Positions 28,190 through 36,687 of a stretch of 51,510 nucleotides of DNA are shown here, one piece after another. The number at the start of each line of letters is the position of its first letter. Positions within the stretch are counted from its first letter, which is position 1. Source of the stretch: Xanthobacteraceae bacterium (GTDB taxonomy: Bacteria > Pseudomonadota > Alphaproteobacteria > Rhizobiales > Xanthobacteraceae); NCBI GenBank assembly GCA_030037895.1, contig JASHPW010000071.1, positions 1 to 51,510 on the forward strand, in the 5' to 3' direction. The notes below the pieces were generated by a model that worked only from the letters and a program-made list of their open reading frames with translations, searched no databases and was not told the DNA's origin. The position numbers were made by a program, and so were the translations under genes.

Positions 28190-28195
28190 TATAAT
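28190..28195 (+). promoter_or_regulatory. -10 element of the RiPP precursor promoter
   Basis: A perfect TATAAT stands in a locally AT-rich stretch, 28 bases ahead of the precursor ATG. No -35 at ideal spacing is convincing; TTGAAT at 28159-28164 is 25 bases away, TTTACA at 28173-28178 only 11. Expression may need an activator. Confidence 0.5.
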
Positions 28196-28222
28196 TTTGC
28201 CAAGGCATGGGAGATCTCCATC

Positions 28223-28660
28223 ATGTCGCAGCCAAACCAGGTTTCGAAGCGAAAGCGCCGGAGCAAAGCCGTACCAATGGCGGGACTCGCCGGTGTGTCC
28301 TTAGCGGTGGCGGGCGGCGCGTCCGCCGCAAACGCTCCGATAGCGAACGTACCGTTGCAGGCTACCGCACCGAGTCAAGAAATTACTCTCGGTGAGGAGG
28401 AGATTTCCGACGTCAGCTTGGCGACGTTCTATGTCTTCGACAAGGAAAATGCCGGAGCACCCCAACTCGGCAAAGACATACAACTGGCCAAAGGCGGACA
28501 CGGCTGCGGACATGGCGGACACGGCTGTGGACACGGCGGCAGAGGTAGAGGTGGCAGAGGCTGCAGAGGCTGCGGCAGAGGTTGCGGACACGGCTGCGGA
28601 TGCTGGGGCGGCTGCGGCTGCGGCTGTTGCATCTCATGGGGAGGCTGCGCCTTCTGCTAG
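28223..28660 (+). CDS. TOMM/LAP-type RiPP precursor peptide
   Basis: A 145-residue peptide. Residues 1-36 carry a basic stretch (KRKRRSK) and a hydrophobic segment AGLAGVSLAVAGGASA that looks like a Sec-type signal with possible cleavage after ASA. Residues 55-76 (ITLGEEEISDVSLATFYVF) are the likely recognition part of the leader. Residues 91-145 are the core: almost only Gly, His, Arg and Cys, with 13 cysteines (95, 102, 114, 117, 121, 125, 127, 131, 133, 135, 136, 142, 145) and one Ser, ending GCAFC. Cysteines flanked by glycine are preferred sites for thiazole formation. The start ATG 28223 has GGGAGA 8 bases ahead. Modifying enzymes are encoded directly downstream. Confidence 0.85.
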   Translation: MSQPNQVSKRKRRSKAVPMAGLAGVSLAVAGGASAANAPIANVPLQATAPSQEITLGEEEISDVSLATFYVFDKENAGAPQLGKDIQLAKGGHGCGHGGHGCGHGGRGRGGRGCRGCGRGCGHGCGCWGGCGCGCCISWGGCAFC

Positions 28661-28708
28661 ACGCAGAGCACTTTTCGTCGACGTTGGCAGAGACACAGGA
28701 CGTCATGG

Positions 28709-28746
28709 CCGGGTCCGACCAGGTTCGACCCGGTCAAGGCGATTTT
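28709..28746 (+). terminator. Possible attenuator between precursor and enzyme genes
   Basis: CCGGGTC (28709-28715) pairs with GACCCGG (28727-28733), 49 bases after the precursor stop, and a T-rich GATTTTGTTT follows at 28741-28750. A partial terminator here would allow much more precursor than enzyme, as in many RiPP operons. The T-tract is not immediately adjacent to the stem, so strength is uncertain. Confidence 0.45.
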
Positions 28747-28898
28747 GTTTGCAGCGTGGATGGGCGACCGACCTTATCGAGAAACACCAGATTCAAAAAC
28801 GCTAGCGCGCCGGCCGGAGGACCCTACTCTGGCAGGCGGCGAATATGCGTTGCGCCGGAGGCGCTTCGGAGGGGTCGCGACGTGCGCGTGCTGACCTC

Positions 28899-31157
28899 AT
28901 GACCGGCGATCGCGGGACCAATTTTACGCCGCATGACAGCAACGACGTTCCGCGGTTCGCGCCGAATTTCACGGTCTACGTGCTGCCGCCCGATGTCGTG
29001 TGCCTCTATTCCGAGGACCGCAAGTTCTTTCTTCACGGCGAACTCTATTGTGCGCTCGCTTCCGCGATAGCAAAAGGCAAAAAGAGCTTTCGCCAGCTCG
29101 TTCGCGAGCTGGAGCAAAATTTTCCATCCGACAAAATCCACGAAGCCCTGAAGCGGCTGGTGGACCGCCGCTATGTCGTGCGGGCATCGCGTTCTGCCGC
29201 CGGCGCCGTGGCCGCCTATTGGGCGAGCCTCGGCCTGTCGCCGGAGACCGCGGAAAAAAATCTGCAGAAATGTCGCGTGCGCATTCAATCGATCGACGTG
29301 CACGGCGCAACGGAACTCGGCGCCGCTCTGAGCGGGCTCGGCGTTCGCGTCGTCAAGCGCTCCCCCGACCTGACGGTCACGTTGGTCGGCGATTATCTTG
29401 AGGAGCGACTGGCCGAACTGAACCGGCGGCATTTGTCCGACCATGCGCCGTGGCTACTCGCCCAACCTTCCGGCATTTTTCCCCTGGTGGGGCCGATGTT
29501 CAGCCCGGGCAAGGGCCCCTGTTGGATGTGTCTTGCCGAGCGCATGAAACGCAACCGCGAGGTCAGGGCGCTGCTCGACAGCGGAGAGGCCCGCTGCCTC
29601 GCCGTTTCGCCTTTGGCCCGGCACACGGTCGGACAGAGCGCCATCCAGCTTGCCGCCGTCGAGATCGCGAAAGCCATCGCCACCGACTTTCGTACCGACT
29701 TGCGCGATCACATCATCAGCCTCGACCTGTTGGGCTCGACCATCGTCAGGCATTACGTGGCGACTCGTCCGCAATGTCCGGCCTGCGGCCGTAAGAAGCT
29801 GCGCGACCCAAGCCGCGCGCCGGTGCCGGTCGAGCCCGCCGCCGGCGGTAAGCTGGTCATGACCAGCGGGGGATACCGGACCGTTTCGTCGCGGGCCACG
29901 GTTGCACATTTCCGCAAGCATGTGAGCCCGCTCACCGGCGTGGTCGCGCGTCTCGAGCGGATCAACGCCGATTTGCCCTTGAACACCAACTACCTTGCCA
30001 TGCACAATTTTGCGCCGCCGGCCCGGACCATCGACGACCTCAGGGCCGGACTGGGCGGCAGCAGCTACGGCAAGGGCAGCACCGCCGAGCAGGGCGAAGC
30101 CAGCGCGCTCATGGAGGCGATCGAGCGTTATTCCGGAATTTTTCAGGGCGACGAGATCAGGCTGACACGGCGGTTCAGTGATTTCCGGTCGGGCGAGGCC
30201 ATTCCTCCGAACGACGTCCTGCTCTATAGCGACGCGCAGTACCGGCAGTATCAGGCGCCGACGCCCGACCTCGACGATCCGCAGACGCCGCCTCCGTTCG
30301 ACCGGTCGGCCAAGATCGAATGGTCGCCGGTCTGGTCTCTGCGCGACAAGCGCTTCAAATATCTTCCGACCACCCTCTTGTATTTTTTCTACCGGGGTCC
30401 CGACGCCTTTCTCGCGGATTCCAACGGCTGCGCCGCCGGCAACACGATCGAGGAAGCAATCGTCCAGGGATTCCTCGAACTGGTGGAACGCGATGCCTAT
30501 GCAATCTGGTGGTACAATCGGTTGCAGCGGCCGCACGTGGACCTCGGCCGTTTCGACGATTCCTACGTCCGCGATCTGCAAAACCAGCTCGCCGAAACCG
30601 GACGCCGGCTTTGGGTGCTCGACGTCACCAGCGATCTCGGCATTCCGGCCTTCGTGGCGATAACGCACTGGACGCAAAACGGGCGGGAAAATATCGAATT
30701 CGGTTCCGGCGCCCATTTCGACGCGCGAATCGCCGTGCTGCGCGCCCTGACGGAACTCAACCAATTCCTGTCCATCGGCCTCATGGGCGGCGCGACCGGC
30801 GAGAAATCGAGCCTCGACGGCGTCACGCCGTTGCGCCTGGAGGAGCACCCCTATTTGACGCCAAGCAACGCTGCGGCGGTCGAGCCGGGCTTCGGCGCGA
30901 AGTTCGGCCAACTCGACACGCGCGAGCAGGTGAGCACCTGCGTGCATCTCGCCGGACGAGCGGGCCTCGATTTCCTCGTCCTCGATCAGACGCGTCCCGA
31001 CATCGACGTCCCGGTCGTCAGAGTGATCGTTCCGGGATTGCGGCATTTCTATCGCCGTTTCGCGCCCGGCCGGCTTTACGATGTTCCGGTCAAGCTCGGA
31101 TGGCGCGAGCGGCCGTTGCCGGAAACCGAGCTCAATCCGATCCACCCCCATACCTGA
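28899..31157 (+). CDS. Fused TOMM cyclodehydratase: RRE/E1-like domain plus YcaO domain
   Basis: A 752-residue protein. Residues about 20-95 (FTVYVLPPDVVCLYSEDRKF, KSFRQLVRELEQNF, LKRLVDRRYVV) look like the winged-helix RiPP recognition element that binds the leader. Residues about 110-350 are E1/ThiF-like with a zinc tetrathiolate: C208-WM-C211 (GPCWMC) and C293-PA-C296. Residues about 360-752 are YcaO: GGSSYGKGSTAEQGEASALM and MEAIERYSG (ATP site, from about 386), NTIEEAIVQGFLELVERDAY, and a proline-containing C-terminus (NPIHPHT) like the PxP motif needed for catalysis. Such TruD/PatD-style fusions use ATP to cyclise Cys/Ser/Thr to azolines. ATG 28899 preferred; upstream frame to 28845 not conserved. 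Confidence 0.9.
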   Translation: MTGDRGTNFTPHDSNDVPRFAPNFTVYVLPPDVVCLYSEDRKFFLHGELYCALASAIAKGKKSFRQLVRELEQNFPSDKIHEALKRLVDRRYVVRASRSAAGAVAAYWASLGLSPETAEKNLQKCRVRIQSIDVHGATELGAALSGLGVRVVKRSPDLTVTLVGDYLEERLAELNRRHLSDHAPWLLAQPSGIFPLVGPMFSPGKGPCWMCLAERMKRNREVRALLDSGEARCLAVSPLARHTVGQSAIQLAAVEIAKAIATDFRTDLRDHIISLDLLGSTIVRHYVATRPQCPACGRKKLRDPSRAPVPVEPAAGGKLVMTSGGYRTVSSRATVAHFRKHVSPLTGVVARLERINADLPLNTNYLAMHNFAPPARTIDDLRAGLGGSSYGKGSTAEQGEASALMEAIERYSGIFQGDEIRLTRRFSDFRSGEAIPPNDVLLYSDAQYRQYQAPTPDLDDPQTPPPFDRSAKIEWSPVWSLRDKRFKYLPTTLLYFFYRGPDAFLADSNGCAAGNTIEEAIVQGFLELVERDAYAIWWYNRLQRPHVDLGRFDDSYVRDLQNQLAETGRRLWVLDVTSDLGIPAFVAITHWTQNGRENIEFGSGAHFDARIAVLRALTELNQFLSIGLMGGATGEKSSLDGVTPLRLEEHPYLTPSNAAAVEPGFGAKFGQLDTREQVSTCVHLAGRAGLDFLVLDQTRPDIDVPVVRVIVPGLRHFYRRFAPGRLYDVPVKLGWRERPLPETELNPIHPHT

Positions 31158-31170
31158 GGGTCATCCCGGC

Positions 31171-32637
31171 TTGCGCGCTCCTGGAAGAAAGTCAGGACGA
31201 GAGGCCGCGCCAACCGTTGCCGCCCGGCTTAGCGGTCACGTTACGCTCGAAACGCACGCGGACGGACAAATCGTCGCCTGCTTCGACGGCTTTTCGGTCG
31301 GCCTCGGCACGTTCAGCGCCAGCGCGGCGGAACGCGCGCAGGGCCTGCGCGCGGGTTTGCCGCTCGCCTCGTTTGCATCCGGCCGGAACACCGACAAGGA
31401 AATCGATCTCTTGGTCCGGCGCTTGGCCAGGCACGGCCTGGTGGAGTACCGCCTCCGGGCGGCGCACAACGATGAGGACCGGGTCGTCATCGAGCCGCAG
31501 GTCGCCGATTATTGGCCGCAAACGCCGCGTCTCGACGACGCCGACGTCATCGTCCTCTCACGCTTCGCCTATATGCGGCGGCGCGGCAACGAGATGGTGC
31601 TGGAATCGCCGCGCGCCGGCGCATTGTTCAAAATCTGCGACCCGAAGATCGCGGCCGCCGTCGCCTCGTTGTCCACGCCGCAACAAATCAAACGGCTCCG
31701 CCGGCAGGACGGTTTTCCGGGGATCGGGCTTCTCGCCCTCATGGTGGATTGCCAAATCCTTTTCAAGGTCGGCGCCGCCGGCGACAGCGGCCTGCGCTCG
31801 AGCGAAGGCGACGACAGCCTCGTTCTTTGGGACTTCCACGATCTTCTGTTCCATGCGCGCAGCACGGAAGGCCGACACGCCAACCCGCTCGGCGGATTTC
31901 ATCCATACGCGGGCGTGGTGCCGCCGCTGCCAGCGGTGCGACCGCGCTGGCCCGGGAAAAAGATCGATTTGCGCAAGTTTTCCGCCGCGCATTCGCGGGC
32001 GATCTCGCCGCTCGCGAGGTTGCTGCGGGAACGTCATTCGACGCGCAGCTTCGACGACCGGCGACCGATCACGCTCGCCGAGCTGGCGCGATTTCTCGAC
32101 GATACCGCGCGCGTCCGGTCGAGATGGAGAAGCAAGCTCGACCTCGGCGGCGACGGCCCGATGGTCGCGTATGCGCCAAGGCCGTATCCGTCGGCGGGCG
32201 CGAGCTACGAGCTTGAACTCTATCTGGCCGTCGATCGATGCGACGGGCTTGCCCGCGGCTTCTATCATTACGATGCCGGCGCCCACGCGCTGGTGCCGAT
32301 CGGCGCCCGCGCGCAGGAGCTGGAAGCGCTGTTGGCGGGAGCTCGATCGGCCATGGGCGCACCCGCCACGCCGCAGATCCTGATCACGATTGCCGCGCGC
32401 TTCGGCCGGATGGCATGGAAATACAGCTCGCTCGCCTATGCGCTCGTTCTCAAGGACGTCGGCGTTTTGTTTCAAACCTTTTACCTGACGGCCGCCGACA
32501 TAGGGCTCGGCGGATGTGCCATCGGCATCGTCAATATCGATCTGTTCGCGAAGATGACGGGGATCGCGTTCCATGTTGAGGGTCCGGTCGGCCAGTTTGC
32601 GATCGGCCGCGGCGCGGAATCGGAAGCTTCCTCCTGA
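31171..32637 (+). CDS. SagB-type azoline dehydrogenase
   Basis: A protein of about 488 residues. Its C-terminal part, from about residue 280 (ISPLARLLRERHSTRSFDDR, YPSAGASYELELYLAVDRCD, GFYHYDAGAHALVPIG, YSSLAYALVLKDVGVLFQTF, ADIGLGGCAIGIVN), is an FMN nitroreductase fold of the SagB/ThcOx type that oxidises azolines to azoles. The N-terminal 280 residues (FSVGLGTFSASAAERAQG, VLSRFAYMRRRGNEMVLESP) match the extra domain seen in many SagB-like proteins and may help bind peptide. The start is uncertain: TTG at 31171 lies 11 bases after GAGGG and 13 bases after the cyclodehydratase stop; an ATG at 31081 would overlap that gene by 77 bases. Confidence 0.87.
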   Translation: MRAPGRKSGREAAPTVAARLSGHVTLETHADGQIVACFDGFSVGLGTFSASAAERAQGLRAGLPLASFASGRNTDKEIDLLVRRLARHGLVEYRLRAAHNDEDRVVIEPQVADYWPQTPRLDDADVIVLSRFAYMRRRGNEMVLESPRAGALFKICDPKIAAAVASLSTPQQIKRLRRQDGFPGIGLLALMVDCQILFKVGAAGDSGLRSSEGDDSLVLWDFHDLLFHARSTEGRHANPLGGFHPYAGVVPPLPAVRPRWPGKKIDLRKFSAAHSRAISPLARLLRERHSTRSFDDRRPITLAELARFLDDTARVRSRWRSKLDLGGDGPMVAYAPRPYPSAGASYELELYLAVDRCDGLARGFYHYDAGAHALVPIGARAQELEALLAGARSAMGAPATPQILITIAARFGRMAWKYSSLAYALVLKDVGVLFQTFYLTAADIGLGGCAIGIVNIDLFAKMTGIAFHVEGPVGQFAIGRGAESEASS

Positions 32638-32733
32638 CAGTCCGACCGACCGGGCATGGCCTGGCAACGGCGGCGCAAATGGCGGCGCCCACCCGAGGAA
32701 CGGGTCCACAGCCGCCGTCGACGAGTCCCGGAT

Positions 32734-33579
32734 TTACCAGGACCATCGCCGGCCGCGCGCGGCGGAAGGATCGCGCTCGGCGACGCGCTCGAAATATCCG
32801 ACGGCCTTGCGGCCGCGCCGGCCGGTCAGGGCGAACATGGCGCCCTGAGGGTCCGTGCATTGAAGGACCCAGTCGCCGCCGGGCGCTTCAAGCGGGCCGT
32901 CGAGGATCTCGCCGCCGCCGGCCTTCACGCGCTCCGCCGCCGCGTCGATATCGGCGATGTCGAAGTAGTAAAGCCAGAAGGGGGTCGGCACCGCCGCGGG
33001 CTTGGTGACCATGGCGCCGATCGTCTGCCCACCGACCGAGAACGGTTGATACGCGCCGGTCGCGTCGCTCTCGGCGTCCGCTTTTTGCCAGTCGAAAAGC
33101 TCGCTGTAGAAGGCGAACGCCTGCTCCCAATCGGCGGCGAGGAGTTCGTGCCAACGGACGCGGCCGGGCGTGCCGAGCGCAGCCGGCCGCTCGCGGCGGG
33201 ACTTCAACCATTGCACCAACGCAAGCGTCGCCATTTGCGGGTCGGCGAAGACCGAAAAGCGGCTGATGTTGCCCATGTTCCGCGGCGGAACGTGCACGGC
33301 TCCGCCCAATCGCTTGATCCGCTCGGCCGCGGCGTCCACGTCGTCGACGCCGACATATCCGATCCAGCTCGGCTTCACGCCCATTTTTCTTGCGTCTTCC
33401 GGCAGGCCCATCAGCCCGCCGACCGAGGCCCCGCGCACGGTCAGCAGCGTATAGGCCATGCCCGGCATCGACGCGTCCTCGGTGCCCCAGCCCACGACCT
33501 TGGCGTAGAAGGCCCTGGCGGCCTCCATGTCCGTCGTCATCAGCTCGTACCAGACGAAGCGGCCGTGAGCATCGGCCAT
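32734..33579 (-). CDS. Two-domain VOC (glyoxalase/bleomycin resistance) family protein
   Basis: A 281-residue protein of two VOC modules, residues about 6-120 (GRFVWYELMTTDMEAARAFY, GGLMGLPEDARKMG) and 140-260 (GRVRWHELLAADWEQAFAFY, IGAMVTKPAAVPTPFWLYYF), each with a leading W-x-E and DVDAAAERIK/DIDAAAERVK repeat. The same layout is known in CFP32-type and related hydroxylase-like proteins of unknown substrate. It faces the RiPP cluster convergently with 96 bases between, so it is not part of that operon. Ends in an unusual basic tail (RGRRWSW). Confidence 0.85.
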   Translation of the reverse strand: MADAHGRFVWYELMTTDMEAARAFYAKVVGWGTEDASMPGMAYTLLTVRGASVGGLMGLPEDARKMGVKPSWIGYVGVDDVDAAAERIKRLGGAVHVPPRNMGNISRFSVFADPQMATLALVQWLKSRRERPAALGTPGRVRWHELLAADWEQAFAFYSELFDWQKADAESDATGAYQPFSVGGQTIGAMVTKPAAVPTPFWLYYFDIADIDAAAERVKAGGGEILDGPLEAPGGDWVLQCTDPQGAMFALTGRRGRKAVGYFERVAERDPSAARGRRWSW

Positions 33580-33725
33580 GCCTGTTGCTCCAATACTGTC
33601 GAGGTCGACCAGATTACTGCCGGTCAGGTCAATTACGTTCTATTACTTGGAATCACTAAAGAGTGTTGCGCCCAGCGGGCGGCTCGCGACCCTCCCGTCG
33701 CGCGAGCGCGACGGGGAGCCCCGGT

Positions 33726-33850
33726 CCTCCCCCTTTCAGGGGGAGGAAGGAGAAGGAGAAAACGAGCCCGCTTTTCCTTCCCATTGAACCGGTTTTCCCT
33801 CCCCCTGATTTTCCCTCCCCCCTGAAAGGGGAGGGTTGGGGAGGGGGTCT
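33726..33850. repeat. Two CCCTCCCC/GGGGAGGG hairpins in a 361-base gap
   Basis: The space 33580-33940 has no gene. It holds two related inverted repeats: CCTCCCCCT/AGGGGGAGG (33726-33734 with 33738-33746, 9 bp) and CCCTCCCC/GGGGAGGG (33813-33820 with 33828-33835, 8 bp), the second followed by a further GGGGAGGGGG. Between them are two runs of TTTTCC. This is an intergenic repeat type common in Rhizobiales. It may terminate upstream transcription. Confidence 0.7.
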
Positions 33851-33940
33851 GCCGAGTCAAAGATTTCTCCTGAACCAACGATTACGCCGGGAGAACCTGC
33901 GCTTTCAATCAGCCGGCAAAACTTCTACATCAGGGAGGTC

Positions 33941-36586
33941 ATGCGCACCGACGAACCGCGTTCCGTCCGCCTCAAGGATTATCGCCCGCCCGATTGGCTC
34001 ATCGAAACGGTCGAGCTTGACGTGTCGCTCGACCCGACCGCGACGCGGGTCCGCGCCAAGCTCAAGCTCAAGCCCAATGGCGCCGGCGCACCGGCGCCGC
34101 TCGTGCTCGACGGCGAGGAGCTCAAGCTCCGCTCGCTTCTGCTCGACGGCAACCCGCTGCCGGCGGAAAACTTCGTCGTCGCGCCCGAGCGGCTCACCAT
34201 CGCCCAGCCGCCGAACCGGCCGTTCGTGCTCGAGATCGAGACCGCGATCGATCCCGCGGCCAATACGCAGCTCACCGGCCTCTACCGCGCCGGCGCCACC
34301 TATTGCACGCAATGCGAAGCCGAAGGCTTCCGCCGCATCACCTATTTTCTCGATCGGCCGGACGTGATGGCCGTGTACACGACGCGCATCGAAGCCGACA
34401 AGAGCGAGGCGCCGGTGCTGCTCTCGAACGGCAATCTCGTCGCCCATGGCGACGTGCCGGGCACGAACCGGCATTTCGCGGTCTGGCACGATCCGTTCAA
34501 GAAGCCCTGCTATCTGTTCGCGCTGGTCGGCGGCAAGCTCGCGCGCGTCGCCGACAGTTTCACCACGATGTCCGGCCGCAAGGTCGCGCTGCACATCTAC
34601 GTCGAGCTCGGCAAGGAGGAGCGCGCGCTCTATGCCATGGACAGCCTCAAGCGCGCCATGCGCTGGGACGAAGACGCATACGGGCGCGAATACGATCTCG
34701 ACATCTTCATGATCGTCGCCGTCTCGGCCTTCAACATGGGCGCAATGGAAAACAAGGGGCTCAACGTCTTCAACGACAAATACGTGCTCGCCTCGCCGGC
34801 GACCGCGACCGACGCCGATTTCGCCCATATCGAGGCGGTGATCGCGCACGAATATTTCCACAATTGGACCGGCGACCGCATCACCTGCCGCGACTGGTTC
34901 CAGCTCTGCCTGAAGGAGGGCCTCACCGTCTTCCGCGACGAGGAGTTCTCCGCCGCCCAGCGTTCGCGCGCGGTCGAAAGGATCGGCGACGTGCGCGCGC
35001 TGCGCGCGCATCAGTTCGTCGAGGATGCGGGCCCCCTCGCCCATCCGGTGCGGCCCGAGCTTTATCACGAGATCAACAACTTCTACACCACTACGGTCTA
35101 CGACAAGGGCGCCGAAATCGTGCGCATGATCAAGGTCCTGCTCGGGCCCGATCTCTTTCGCCGGGGCATGGACCTTTATTTCACGCGGCACGACGGCGAA
35201 GCGGCGACGATCGAGCAATTCGCGCAGTGCTTCGCCGACGTGAGCGGGCGCGATTTTTCCCAGTTCATGCGCTGGTACACGCAGGCGGGCACGCCGGAGA
35301 TCGCGGTCACGCCGCACTACGATCCGCGCGCCAAGACCTACCGGCTCGACATCGCGCAGACCGTTCCGCCGACGCCCGGCCAGCCGACCAAGGAACCGAT
35401 GCTGATCCCGCTCGCGCTCGGGCTCCTCGGCAACAATGGCGGCGATCTGCCGCTTGTGCTCGACGGCCGGCCGCTCGCGCGCGGCGTCATCGAGCTGACC
35501 AGGCCGAGCCAGAGCTTCGTCTTCACCGGCCTCGCCGAGCGGCCGATCCCTTCGCTCAATCGCGACTTTTCGGCGCCGATCAAGCTCAAGCTGCCGATCG
35601 GGCCCGACGCGCTTCGCTTCCTTGCCGCGCACGATTGCGATCCGTTCAATCGCTGGCAGGCGGTGCAGACGCTGGCGATGTCGCTCCTCATCGCCAATGT
35701 CGCGGCGGCGCGCGCCGGCGCGGCGGCGCGCGAGGACGACGGCCTCATGGCCGCGCTCGGCGCCATCCTCGCCGACCCCGAACTGGAGCCGGCCTTCATC
35801 GCGCTCACGCTCACGCCGCCGAGCGAAGCCGACATCGCGCGTGAGATCGGCCGCGACGTCGATCCGGACGCGGTCTTTGCCGCGCGGCGAGACCTGCGCG
35901 CGGCGGTCGGCGAACGGCTCGGCACCGCCCTCGCCGGCACCTATGCGCGCATGATCACGCCCGGCCCCTATCGTCCCGACGCCGAGAGCGCGGGACGGCG
36001 CGCGCTCAAGAACGTCTGCCTCGATCTTTTGGCGGCGACCGGGCAGAGCGCCGCCATTGCGCGCGCGTTCGCCCAATACAAGACCGCCGACAACATGACC
36101 GACCGCATGGCGGCGCTCGAAACTCTTGCGCTGCACGATCGGCCCGAGCGCACGCAGGCGCTCGCGGATTTCTACGCCCGCTATGCCGACGATCCGCTGA
36201 TCATCGACAAGTGGCTCGCTTTGCAGGCGGCGATTCCCGAGCCGGCGACTCTCGACCGCGTGCGCGCGCTCACCGCGCACCCGGCGTTCTCGATGGCCAA
36301 TCCCAACCGGGTGCGCGCGCTGATCGGCGCCTTCGCGCAAGCAAACCACACCCAGTTCAATCGGATCGACGGCGCCGGCTATGATTTCGTCGCCGACCTC
36401 ATGCTCGCGCTCGACCCGAAAAATCCGCAGGTGGCGGCGCGCATCATGGGCGCGTTCCGCTCCTGGCGCGCGCTCGAAGCGCGGCGGCGCGAGCGCGCGC
36501 AAGCGACGCTGCGCCGCGTGGCGGCGGCGCCGACGCTCTCGCGCGACCTTCACGACATCGTCGTCCGCACGCTGGCGGAGAGCTGA
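33941..36586 (+). CDS. pepN: Aminopeptidase N
   Basis: An 881-residue M1 zinc aminopeptidase. GAMEN at residues 267-271 (exopeptidase motif) and the zinc site HEYFHNW from His303/His307 with the third ligand Glu in LKEGLTVFRDEEF are present. The C-terminal DUF3458-type ARM-like domain runs to the end, with FNRIDGAGYDFVADL and GAFRSWRALEARRR. It trims N-terminal residues from peptides in the cytosol. The ATG at 33941 has GGGAGGT 1-8 bases ahead and gives MRTDEPRSVRLKDYRPPDWL, the family start, so the ORF start at 33836 is rejected. Full length for the proteobacterial form. Confidence 0.96.
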   Translation: MRTDEPRSVRLKDYRPPDWLIETVELDVSLDPTATRVRAKLKLKPNGAGAPAPLVLDGEELKLRSLLLDGNPLPAENFVVAPERLTIAQPPNRPFVLEIETAIDPAANTQLTGLYRAGATYCTQCEAEGFRRITYFLDRPDVMAVYTTRIEADKSEAPVLLSNGNLVAHGDVPGTNRHFAVWHDPFKKPCYLFALVGGKLARVADSFTTMSGRKVALHIYVELGKEERALYAMDSLKRAMRWDEDAYGREYDLDIFMIVAVSAFNMGAMENKGLNVFNDKYVLASPATATDADFAHIEAVIAHEYFHNWTGDRITCRDWFQLCLKEGLTVFRDEEFSAAQRSRAVERIGDVRALRAHQFVEDAGPLAHPVRPELYHEINNFYTTTVYDKGAEIVRMIKVLLGPDLFRRGMDLYFTRHDGEAATIEQFAQCFADVSGRDFSQFMRWYTQAGTPEIAVTPHYDPRAKTYRLDIAQTVPPTPGQPTKEPMLIPLALGLLGNNGGDLPLVLDGRPLARGVIELTRPSQSFVFTGLAERPIPSLNRDFSAPIKLKLPIGPDALRFLAAHDCDPFNRWQAVQTLAMSLLIANVAAARAGAAAREDDGLMAALGAILADPELEPAFIALTLTPPSEADIAREIGRDVDPDAVFAARRDLRAAVGERLGTALAGTYARMITPGPYRPDAESAGRRALKNVCLDLLAATGQSAAIARAFAQYKTADNMTDRMAALETLALHDRPERTQALADFYARYADDPLIIDKWLALQAAIPEPATLDRVRALTAHPAFSMANPNRVRALIGAFAQANHTQFNRIDGAGYDFVADLMLALDPKNPQVAARIMGAFRSWRALEARRRERAQATLRRVAAAPTLSRDLHDIVVRTLAES

Positions 36587-36687
36587 GCGGCCGATCGAGC
36601 CGACCGAGGCGATATCGCCCTTGGCGGGTTACGCCTGCCGCGAACGCGCTCTACTATGCCGTCCTCAATAGCCAGCCGGGGACTGTC

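Noticed and set aside
28163..28222. Upstream in-frame ATG at 28163 as the start of the RiPP precursor
   Set aside because: It would place the start before the TATAAT at 28190, and the ATG at 28223 has a good ribosome binding site.
28496..28590. Short repeats in the precursor core as a CRISPR-like array
   Set aside because: Repeats are adjacent, in frame and encode Gly-His-Cys units; there are no spacers and no cas genes.
33905..36553. An 882-codon open frame on the minus strand opposite pepN
   Set aside because: Antisense shadow of pepN with low-complexity Arg/Glu/Asp/His composition; pepN carries all M1 peptidase motifs.
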